A DNA stretch of 5,286 bases from an uncultured Oscillospiraceae bacterium (lineage in GTDB: Bacteria; Bacillota_A; Clostridia; Oscillospirales; Oscillospiraceae), in NCBI GenBank assembly GCA_947631215.1, contig CANRKN010000133.1, positions 1-5,286 of the forward strand. Direction: 5' to 3'. Position 1 is the stretch's first letter, and each line of letters opens with the position of its first letter. Shown here in pieces: positions 1 through 5,286 of this stretch. Under the pieces are notes generated by a model, which was not told the origin of the DNA, did no database searches, and was given only the letters and a program-made list of their open reading frames with translations. Position numbers and translations under genes: made by a program.

Positions 1-201
1 CAGTATTTCGTGGCCTGCATGCCTATGGCGCTGGGCGGCCTGCTGTCCGCCATCGCCCAGGGCCGCGTGGCCGCCGGCTCCATCAACATCCTGGCCAAGA
101 AGCCCGACGACTGGTCCAAGGGCCTGATCCTCTGCGGCATCGTGGAGTTCTACGCCATTCTTTCCCTGCTGGCCTCCATGCTGATGCTGCTGTGGCTGTA
201 A
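1..201 (+). CDS. ntpK: V-type ATPase subunit K (membrane ring proteolipid), 3' part
   Basis: Carries ions across the membrane as one copy of the rotating ring of a V/A-type ATPase. Only the last 66 residues are present; the frame is open from base 1 and ends with TAA at 199-201. Against the E. hirae NtpK sequence (about 156 residues, recalled from memory) this is the second hairpin: helix 3 with the motif SAIAQGRVAAG, a polar turn KKPDDWSKG, and helix 4 with GIVEFYAIL followed by a hydrophobic tail. The ion-binding Glu is residue 49 of the fragment (bases 145-147). The Gln of IAQG is residue 20 (bases 58-60) and matches E. hirae Gln110, a sodium ligand. The residue after the Glu is Phe, where E. 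hirae has Thr. The GTG at base 10 is an internal Val codon, not a start. ntpE follows after 22 bases. Family call is firm; ion choice is inference. Confidence 0.95.
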   Translation, partial: QYFVACMPMALGGLLSAIAQGRVAAGSINILAKKPDDWSKGLILCGIVEFYAILSLLASMLMLLWL

Positions 202-223
202 GGGGCGCGAAAGGATAAACGAG

Positions 224-823
224 ATGAACGGCATCGACAAGATCACGGCCCGCATCGAGACGGAGGCCGTGGCGGACGCCGCCCGTATCGCCCAGGAGAC
301 GAAGGCCCAGTGTGACGCCATCAAGGCCGAGGGCGAGAAGAAGGCCCAGGAGGGCTATTGGGAGAAGGTCCGCCAGGGCGTGGCCTCGGCGGAGGACCGT
401 GTCCAGCGGCTTGCCAAGACCGCCGACATGGAGGCCCGCAAGAGCGTTCTCAGCTTCAAGCAGTCCATCGTGGCCGACGCCTTCGATAAGGCGGAAGCGA
501 AGCTGAACGCCATGGAGGGGGAGGCGTATGTCTCCTTCCTGGCGGGGCTGGCCGCCCGGGCCGCCGTGGACGGCACGGAGGAGATCGTCCTCTCCGCCGC
601 CGACAAAAAGGCGGTTGGCAAAAAAGTAGTCGACAAGGCCAACGCCGCCCTGAAGGCCGCCGGCAAAAAGGGCGGGCTCACTCTCGCCGGCACCGACGGC
701 AGCTTTTCCAAGGGCCTGGTGGTCCGGCAGGGGAGCGTGTCCGTCAACTGCACCCTGGAGGCCCTGATGGCCCAGGCGCGGGAGGACATGGCCTCCGACG
801 TGGCGGCGGCGCTGTTTGGCTGA
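224..823 (+). CDS. ntpE: V-type ATP synthase subunit E (peripheral stalk)
   Basis: Peripheral stalk subunit that ties the A3B3 head to the membrane part and stops it turning; it normally pairs with the small coiled-coil subunit G/H, not seen here. The 199 residues fit the family (about 198 in E. hirae). Residues 1 to about 95 are charged, Ala/Glu/Lys-rich and look like a long helix or coiled coil. Residues 100-199 form the globular head-binding domain, with EEIVLS near 119-124 and the typical ending KGLVVRQGSVSVNCTLEALM (163-182), where family members have a glycine-rich strand followed by NxTFEAL. A Lys-rich stretch at 128-149 uses AAA codons that are rare elsewhere in the gene. The ATG at 224 follows a modest site (gaaagga, 209-215) about 8 bases upstream. 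It sits 22 bases after ntpK and 38 before ntpC, clearly in one transcript. Confidence 0.95.
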   Translation: MNGIDKITARIETEAVADAARIAQETKAQCDAIKAEGEKKAQEGYWEKVRQGVASAEDRVQRLAKTADMEARKSVLSFKQSIVADAFDKAEAKLNAMEGEAYVSFLAGLAARAAVDGTEEIVLSAADKKAVGKKVVDKANAALKAAGKKGGLTLAGTDGSFSKGLVVRQGSVSVNCTLEALMAQAREDMASDVAAALFG

Positions 824-847
824 ACGGCCAGATCAATAGGCATGATT

Positions 848-854
848 GAGGAGG
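848..854 (+). promoter_or_regulatory. Ribosome binding site that fixes the TTG start of ntpC
   Basis: GAGGAGG (848-854) ends 7 bases before the TTG at 862, which is ideal spacing. The other in-frame candidate, GTG at 871, would be 16 bases away. The nearby ATG at 842 is in another frame and opens only a ten-codon frame ending at 874, so TTG is the best-supported start. Confidence 0.8.
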
Positions 855-861
855 TACTGAC

Positions 862-1851
862 TTGTCAAAAGTGAAAAGTACCGATTACCTGTTCCTGTCC
901 ACCTACATCCGGGCACGGGAAAATTCCCTGCTGGGGGAGAAGCGGCTGGAACAGATGGTGGAGGCGGCGGACTTCGACGAGGCGGCCAAGACCCTGACGG
1001 AGTGCGGGTTTCCGGACCTCACCGGGGCCACGGACGCCCAGCTGGAGGAGGCGTTCGCCCAGCGGCGGACGGAATTTCTCGCGGAGTTTGAAAAGCTCTG
1101 CCCGGAGAAGGACCTGGTCACCGCCTACCGCCTGAAATACGACTACCACAACGCCAAGGTCCTGGTGAAGGGCGAGGGCGGGGAGGAGCCTATGCGGCTT
1201 CTGTCCTCCTGCGGCCGGGTGGCGCCGGAGACGCTCACAGAGGCGTACAGGAACGACACCTGGCAGGAGGTGCCGCCGGCCCTGGCCGCAGCCATCCGGG
1301 AGGCGCGGACCACCCTGGCCCGCACGGCCAACCCCCAGCTGGCGGACATGGGCCTGGACAAGGCCTATTTCGCCGAGATGCTCTCCCTCACCCAGACCCT
1401 GTCCACCGGGTTCTACACCGGCTATGTGCGCCTGAACATTGATGTGGCCAACCTGCGCAGCGCGGTGCGCTGCCTGCGGGGGCACATGGACGAAGGGCTT
1501 CTGCGCACGGCAGTGATACCCGGCGGCAACGTGTCTCCGGAGAGCGTGTGCCGTGTCTACGGCGAGGCCGTGACCGAGGTGTTCCACGACCGGGCGCTGG
1601 CCGCCTGCGCCGAGCTGGGGCAGCAGTCCGTGGAGGGCGCGCCTCTGGCCGCCTTCGAGCGGGCCTGCGACAATGTGCTCACGGAGTACCTGACATCCGC
1701 GAAGCGCGTCAGCTTCGGCCCCGAGGTGGCGGTGGCGTATCTTGCAAGCCTTGAGGCGGAGATCACCGCGGCCCGGATGGTACTGCTGGGCAAGCGGGGC
1801 GGCGTGGCGCCGGAGACGCTGCGGGAAAGGTTGCGTGTGAGCTATGTATAA
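862..1851 (+). CDS. ntpC: V-type ATP synthase subunit C (AC39 / subunit d family)
   Basis: Funnel-shaped socket that sits on the membrane ring and receives the central stalk (D and F), passing rotation between head and ring. The 329 residues match the usual bacterial/archaeal size of about 320-330. Family features are DYLFLSTYIRARE at 8-20, the DYHNAKVLVK segment at 94-103, and an internal counterpart YVRLNIDVANLRSAVRCLR at 188-206; these similar segments reflect the pseudo-repeated helical architecture of the family. The start is TTG at 862, chosen because of the strong GAGGAGG site 7 bases upstream and because the N-terminus then matches relatives. The end overlaps ntpF by 8 bases. Codon use is less selective than in ntpA: I count 8 GGG among 21 glycine codons. 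As a one-copy subunit, a weaker start codon is in keeping with low demand, though that is inference. Confidence 0.93.
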   Translation: MSKVKSTDYLFLSTYIRARENSLLGEKRLEQMVEAADFDEAAKTLTECGFPDLTGATDAQLEEAFAQRRTEFLAEFEKLCPEKDLVTAYRLKYDYHNAKVLVKGEGGEEPMRLLSSCGRVAPETLTEAYRNDTWQEVPPALAAAIREARTTLARTANPQLADMGLDKAYFAEMLSLTQTLSTGFYTGYVRLNIDVANLRSAVRCLRGHMDEGLLRTAVIPGGNVSPESVCRVYGEAVTEVFHDRALAACAELGQQSVEGAPLAAFERACDNVLTEYLTSAKRVSFGPEVAVAYLASLEAEITAARMVLLGKRGGVAPETLRERLRVSYV

Positions 1852-2164
1852 GATCGCCGTCATCGGCAGCCCGGACACGGTCATCGGCTTCAAGGCCCTG
1901 GGTCTGGACACCTTCCCCGTGCGCCAGCCGGAGGAGGCCCATAAGATATTCAGGACCATCACCAAGGCCGACCAGCCGGACGAGTACGCCATTATTTATT
2001 TAGAGGAGAACCTGGCGGAGGCCCTGAAAGCGGACATCGACCGCTTCAAGGACGTGCCCCGTCCCGCGGTCATCCTCATCCCCGGCAAGGACGGCTCCCT
2101 GGGCCTGGGCCAGTCGGCCCTGCAGGCCGCGGTGGAGCGGGCTGTCGGCGTCAATATCCTTTAA
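1844..2164 (+). CDS. ntpF: V-type ATP synthase subunit F (central stalk)
   Basis: Small central-stalk subunit that binds subunit D and turns with it inside the A3B3 head; it acts at the cytoplasmic face. The 106 residues fit the family (about 100-106). It shows the Rossmann-like pattern of the family: YKIAVIGSPDTVIGFKALG at 2-20, a hydrophobic strand YAIIYLEENLA near 48-58, a third strand RPAVILIPG near 73-81, and a helical tail ending in VGVNIL that reaches into the head. The ATG at 1844 lies inside the end of ntpC (8-base overlap, its TAA at 1849-1851). No good ribosome site precedes it: AAAGG at 1826-1830 is 13 bases away. Translation is therefore probably coupled to ntpC. In E. hirae the equivalent gene is called ntpG, so the symbol depends on the naming scheme. 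Confidence 0.95.
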   Translation: MYKIAVIGSPDTVIGFKALGLDTFPVRQPEEAHKIFRTITKADQPDEYAIIYLEENLAEALKADIDRFKDVPRPAVILIPGKDGSLGLGQSALQAAVERAVGVNIL

Positions 2165-2222
2165 TATTTAAGATATCACTCCTTCTTGGGAAGGCACATT
2201 TTTACCGAAAGAAGGTCAAAGC
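2165..2222 (+). promoter_or_regulatory. AT-rich leader of ntpA with possible alternative hairpins
   Basis: This 58-base gap between ntpF and ntpA is the longest in the window and much richer in A and T than its surroundings. It holds the ribosome site AAGAAGG at 2209-2215, 7 bases before the ATG. A small perfect hairpin is formed by CCTTC (2181-2185), loop TTGG, and GAAGG (2190-2194), with five T residues at 2199-2203. The same left arm, extended to CCTTCTT (2181-2187), is also perfectly complementary to the ribosome site over 7 bases. The two pairings exclude each other. The pairings are read from the sequence; a role as attenuator, processing site or translation control is inference, and the stems are short enough to arise by chance. 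Confidence 0.35.
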
Positions 2223-3989
2223 ATGAGCGGAACGATCACAAAAGTTTCCGGCCCGCTGGTCGTGGCCACCGGCCTTGCCGACGCCAACGTCTCCGACGTG
2301 GTGCGCGTGGGCGGCCAGCGCCTGATCGGCGAGATCCTTCAGATGAAGGGAGACAGCGCCTCCATCCAGGTCTATGAGGAGACCTCCGGCCTGGGGCCCG
2401 GCGCCCAGGTGGAGACCACCGGCACGCCCCTGAGCGTGGAGCTGGGACCCGGACTGCTGACCAATATATACGACGGCATCCAGCGCCCCCTGACGGAGAT
2501 CCGGGACGCCACCGGCGACACCATCGCCCGCGGCGTGGAGGTGGCGAGCCTGAACCGCAAAAAGCAGTGGGAGTTCGCCCCCACCGTGAAGAAGGGCGAC
2601 GTGGTGAAGCCCGGCGACGTGCTGGGCACGGTCCAGGAGACCACCGCGATCCTGCACAAGATCATGGTCCCCGTGGGCGTTGCCGGCGTCATCCAGTCCA
2701 TCTCCGGCGGCAAGTACACCGTGGACGAGACCGTGGCCGTGGTGAAGGACGATAAGGGCGGCGAGCACAAGGTCACCATGATGCAGAAGTGGCCCGTGCG
2801 CGTGGCCCGGCCCTATAAGCACAAGTACATGCCCAGCCGGCCCATGAACAGCGGCCAGCGTGTCATCGACACCCTGTTCCCCATCGCCAAGGGCGGCACG
2901 GCCGCCGTGCCCGGCCCCTTCGGCAGCGGCAAGACCGTGGTCCAGCACCAGCTGGCCAAGTGGTCCGACGTGGACATCGTGGTCTACATCGGCTGCGGCG
3001 AGCGCGGCAACGAGATGACCGACGTGCTCATGGAGTTCCCCGAGCTGAAGGATCCCCGCTCCGGGGAGAGCCTGATGCAGCGGACCGTGCTGATCGCCAA
3101 CACCTCCGATATGCCCGTGGCGGCCCGTGAGGCCAGCATCTACACCGGCATCACCATCGCCGAGTACTTCCGGGACATGGGCTACGACGTGGCCGTCCTG
3201 GCCGACTCCACCTCCCGCTGGGCCGAGGCCCTGCGTGAGATGAGCGGCCGTCTGGAGGAGATGCCCGGCGAGGAGGGCTACCCCGCGTACCTGGCCAGCC
3301 GTCTGGCCCAGTATTACGAGCGGGCCGGCGTGGTGGAGTGCCTGGGCACCGACAGCCGCCAGGGCTCCATCACCGCCATCGGCGCCGTGTCCCCTCCGGG
3401 CGGCGATACCTCCGAGCCCGTCAGCCAGTCCACCATGCGCATCGTCAAGGTGTTCTGGGGCCTGGACAGCTCCCTGGCCTATGCCCGTCACTTCCCGGCC
3501 ATCAACTGGCTGACGTCCTATAGCCTGTATGTGGACACGCTTAAAGACTGGTACGACGAGCAGTTCCCCGGCTTCATGGCATTGCGCGACAAGGCCATGG
3601 CCATCCTCCAGGAGGAGGAGAGCCTCAACGAGATCGTGAAGCTGGTGGGCCGCGATTCCCTTTCCGACGCCGACCAGATGACCCTGGAGACCGCCAAGAT
3701 GCTCCGGGAGGACTTTTTGCAGCAGAACGCCTTCGTGGACGAGGACGCCTATTCCTCCTACGACAAGCAGTTCCGGCTCCTGGGCCTCATCATCAAGTAC
3801 GACGAGCTGTGCCGGGAGGCCATGGCGAAGGGCGCGGACATGAACGGCCTGTTCTCTATCCCCGCCCGCGAGATCATCGGCCGGGCCAAGATGGTGGCTC
3901 CCGACAAGTACGCCGAGGAGTACGGCAAGATCGAAGAAGATATGAAGAAGCAGATCCAGAAGCTTTCAGCGGGAGGTGAGGACCAGTGA
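2223..3989 (+). CDS. ntpA: V-type ATP synthase catalytic subunit A
   Basis: Catalytic ATP-binding subunit; three copies alternate with B in the head and couple ATP hydrolysis or synthesis to rotation. The 588 residues are full length. In order: N-terminal beta barrel (about 1-75), the A-specific non-homologous insert (about 110-190, starting NRKKQWEF), the nucleotide-binding core, and a helical C-terminal domain from about 440. Walker A is GPFGSGKT at 231-238 with Lys237. GCGERGNE at 257-264 holds catalytic Glu260 and Arg261, matching E. hirae Lys238, Glu261 and Arg262 with an offset of one. Walker B is VAVLAD at 323-328, [14 protein letters not shown] (391-404) is the ATP synthase signature, and [13 protein letters not shown] (424-436) is typical of A. 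No intein interrupts the P-loop. The ATG has a strong AAGAAGG site 7 bases upstream. Glycine codons are almost all GGC, with only two GGG, suggesting selection for high expression. Confidence 0.98.
   Translation: MSGTITKVSGPLVVATGLADANVSDVVRVGGQRLIGEILQMKGDSASIQVYEETSGLGPGAQVETTGTPLSVELGPGLLTNIYDGIQRPLTEIRDATGDTIARGVEVASLNRKKQWEFAPTVKKGDVVKPGDVLGTVQETTAILHKIMVPVGVAGVIQSISGGKYTVDETVAVVKDDKGGEHKVTMMQKWPVRVARPYKHKYMPSRPMNSGQRVIDTLFPIAKGGTAAVPGPFGSGKTVVQHQLAKWSDVDIVVYIGCGERGNEMTDVLMEFPELKDPRSGESLMQRTVLIANTSDMPVAAREASIYTGITIAEYFRDMGYDVAVLADSTSRWAEALREMSGRLEEMPGEEGYPAYLASRLAQYYERAGVVECLGTDSRQGSITAIGAVSPPGGDTSEPVSQSTMRIVKVFWGLDSSLAYARHFPAINWLTSYSLYVDTLKDWYDEQFPGFMALRDKAMAILQEEESLNEIVKLVGRDSLSDADQMTLETAKMLREDFLQQNAFVDEDAYSSYDKQFRLLGLIIKYDELCREAMAKGADMNGLFSIPAREIIGRAKMVAPDKYAEEYGKIEEDMKKQIQKLSAGGEDQ
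3971..3977 (+). promoter_or_regulatory. Ribosome binding site for the GTG start of ntpB, inside ntpA
   Basis: GGGAGGT (3971-3977) lies in the last codons of ntpA (the AGGEDQ end) and is 8 bases from the GTG at 3986. It supports GTG as the true start; the first in-frame ATG codons, at 4031 and 4034, would remove the conserved family N-terminus. The two Gly codons that form the site, GGA and GGT, are otherwise rare in ntpA, as expected if they are kept for this job. Confidence 0.8.
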
Positions 3990-5286
3990 TCCGGGAATAT
4001 CAGACGATCAGCGAGATCGCCAGCCCTCTTATGATGGTCAAGAACGTGGAGGGCGTCACCTACGACGAGCTGGCGGAGATCGAGCTGCCCCACGGGGAAA
4101 AGCGCCGCTGCAAGGTGCTGGAGGTAGACGGCGACGTGGCCGTCGTCCAGCTGTTCGAGAGCGCCCAGGGCATCAACCTGGCTGGCTCCAAGGTCCGCTT
4201 TTTGGGCCACCCCCTGCAGTTGGGCGTCAGCGAGGATATGCTGGGCCGGGTCTTCAACGGCATGGGCGAGCCCATCGACGGCGGCCCCGCCATTCTGCCG
4301 GAGAAGTATGAGGACATCAACGGCCTGCCCATGAACCCCTCCGCCCGCGCCTATCCCGCCGAGTTCATCCAGACCGGCGTGTCCACCATCGACGGGCTGA
4401 ACACCCTGGTCCGCGGCCAGAAGCTGCCCATCTTCTCCTGCTCCGGCCTGCCCCACGCGGCCCTGGCCGCCCAGATCGCCCGTCAGGCGCGAGTGCTGGG
4501 TACCGACGAGAGCTTCGCGGTGGTCTTCGCCGCCATCGGCATTACGTTTGAGGAGTCGGAGTACTTCATCAACGACTTTAGGCGCACCGGCGCCATTGAC
4601 CGCACTGTGGTCTTCTCCAACCTTGCCAACGACCCCGCCGTGGAGCGCATCTCCACCCCCCGTATGGCCCTGACGGCGGCGGAGTACCTGGCCTTCGAGA
4701 AGGACATGCACGTGCTGGTCATCCTCACCGATATCACCAACTACGCCGAGGCCCTGCGTGAGGTCTCCGCGGCCAAGAAGGAAGTGCCCGGCCGCCGCGG
4801 CTATCCCGGCTACATGTACACCGACCTGGCTACGCTCTATGAACGTGCCGGCCGCCGGGTGGGGAAGAAGGGCTCCATCACCATGATCCCCATCCTCACC
4901 ATGCCCGAGGACGACAAGACCCACCCCATCCCCGACCTGACCGGCTACATCACCGAGGGCCAGATCATCCTCTCCCGTGAGCTGCACCGCAAGGGCATCG
5001 TGCCCCCTGTGGACGTGCTGCCCAGCCTCTCCCGTCTGAAGGACAAGGGCGTGGGCGAGGGCCGGACCCGCGAGGACCACGCCGGGACCATGAACCAGCT
5101 CTTCTCCGCCTATGCCGCCGGCAAGGAGGCCAAGGAACTGATGACCATCCTGGGCGAGGCGGCCCTCAGTGAGACGGACAAGAAGTTCGCCAAATTCGCT
5201 GACGAGTTTGAGCAGCGCTACGTCAACCAGGGCAACCAGACCAACCGGTCCATCATCGAGACCCTGGACCTGGGCTGGGAGCTTCT
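3986..5286 (+). CDS. ntpB: V-type ATP synthase non-catalytic subunit B, 5' part
   Basis: Partner of A in the A3B3 head; it supplies the arginine finger to the catalytic site but does not itself hydrolyse ATP. The frame is open with no stop for 433 codons to the right edge; E. hirae NtpB has about 458 residues, so roughly the last 25 are missing. GTG at 3986 gives an N-terminus [11 protein letters not shown] that fits the family and overlaps the ntpA stop (TGA 3987-3989) as GTGA, so translation is probably coupled. Domains: beta barrel (about 1-75), core (about 75-355), helical C-terminus. The degenerate P-loop region reads [18 protein letters not shown] from residue 151. [15 protein letters not shown] is at 313-327 and [16 protein letters not shown] at 340-355; Arg350 matches the arginine finger of E. 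hirae NtpB in number and context. Relatives usually have a Gly where Cys152 stands and Asn-Glu, or similar polar residues, at 158-159, where this protein has Ala-Ala. Confidence 0.97.
   Translation, partial: MIREYQTISEIASPLMMVKNVEGVTYDELAEIELPHGEKRRCKVLEVDGDVAVVQLFESAQGINLAGSKVRFLGHPLQLGVSEDMLGRVFNGMGEPIDGGPAILPEKYEDINGLPMNPSARAYPAEFIQTGVSTIDGLNTLVRGQKLPIFSCSGLPHAALAAQIARQARVLGTDESFAVVFAAIGITFEESEYFINDFRRTGAIDRTVVFSNLANDPAVERISTPRMALTAAEYLAFEKDMHVLVILTDITNYAEALREVSAAKKEVPGRRGYPGYMYTDLATLYERAGRRVGKKGSITMIPILTMPEDDKTHPIPDLTGYITEGQIILSRELHRKGIVPPVDVLPSLSRLKDKGVGEGRTREDHAGTMNQLFSAYAAGKEAKELMTILGEAALSETDKKFAKFADEFEQRYVNQGNQTNRSIIETLDLGWEL

Noticed and set aside
601..675. Clusters of A residues in ntpE (AAAAAG, AAAAAA) as possible frameshift sites
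   Set aside because: They are in-frame Lys-Lys codons, lack the A-AAA-AAG context and a following stem, and the conserved C-terminus of E continues in the same frame.
842..874. Ten-codon frame starting with ATG just before ntpC, a possible leader peptide
   Set aside because: It has no ribosome site of its own; the GAGGAGG lies inside it and serves the TTG start of ntpC. Too short to support.
865..1992. Minus-strand open frame opposite ntpC and the start of ntpF (about 375 codons)
   Set aside because: Antisense shadow crossing a real gene boundary, with no recognisable motif.
2162..2167. TAATAT resembling a promoter -10 box before ntpA
   Set aside because: No convincing -35 box at the right distance upstream, and AT-rich hexamers are expected in this spacer.
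2913..2936. Possible intein insertion at the P-loop of subunit A, a site used in some archaeal and yeast homologues
   Set aside because: The P-loop is uninterrupted and the protein has normal length.
2202..3491. Long open frame on the minus strand opposite ntpA (about 429 codons)
   Set aside because: It lies opposite a highly conserved gene, and its product is a low-complexity His/Gly/Ala/Leu mix expected from the antisense of GGC/GCC/GTG-rich codons. No domain is recognisable.
3976..4311. Plus-strand frame of 111 codons across the ntpA-ntpB junction
   Set aside because: Out of frame with the clearly conserved ntpB start, with an Arg/Gly/Pro-rich product typical of a shifted frame in GC-rich DNA.
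3758..5080. Long open frame on the minus strand opposite the end of ntpA and most of ntpB (about 440 codons)
   Set aside because: Same kind of GC-driven shadow, with the same His/Gly/Val/Asp-rich composition and no recognisable family, opposite conserved coding sequence.

Overview
The window lies inside one operon, read entirely on the + strand, that encodes a bacterial V/A-type (ntp) ATPase. Six genes follow each other with almost no spare DNA: the end of the membrane ring subunit K, then E (peripheral stalk), C (socket between central stalk and ring), F (central stalk), A (catalytic) and most of B (non-catalytic, cut off by the right edge). The order K-E-C-F-A-B is a usual one for clostridial and related Firmicutes operons. 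Subunit I would be expected upstream and D downstream, but neither is in view.

The DNA is GC-rich with strong use of GGC, GCC, CTG and AAG codons, and the genes have good Shine-Dalgarno sites and some TTG and GTG starts. Together with the operon type this suggests a GC-rich anaerobic Firmicute of the Oscillospiraceae kind (relatives of Flavonifractor, Oscillibacter or Lawsonibacter). That placement is inference from composition and protein character, not from a marker gene.

Layout: 1-201 end of ntpK; 202-223 short spacer; 224-823 ntpE; 824-861 spacer with a strong ribosome binding site; 862-1851 ntpC from a TTG start; 1844-2164 ntpF, overlapping ntpC by 8 bases; 2165-2222 a 58-base AT-rich spacer, the only one that seems to hold more than a ribosome site; 2223-3989 ntpA; 3986-5286 ntpB, which starts at a GTG overlapping the ntpA stop as GTGA. 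No RNA gene, mobile element, CRISPR array or minus-strand gene is supported.

The products form one rotary machine. A and B make the A3B3 head that hydrolyses or makes ATP, F (with D) is the turning shaft, C joins the shaft to the ring of K subunits, and E helps hold the head still. Visible catalytic residues in A and the arginine finger in B are intact. The ion-binding Glu of K is present, together with a Gln that is a sodium ligand in the Enterococcus hirae enzyme, so sodium transport is plausible.

This is a largely conventional operon and I do not see a new system in it. The points most worth a second look are a possible RNA switch in front of ntpA, the graded start signals and codon bias across the operon, and the sodium-type residues in K.
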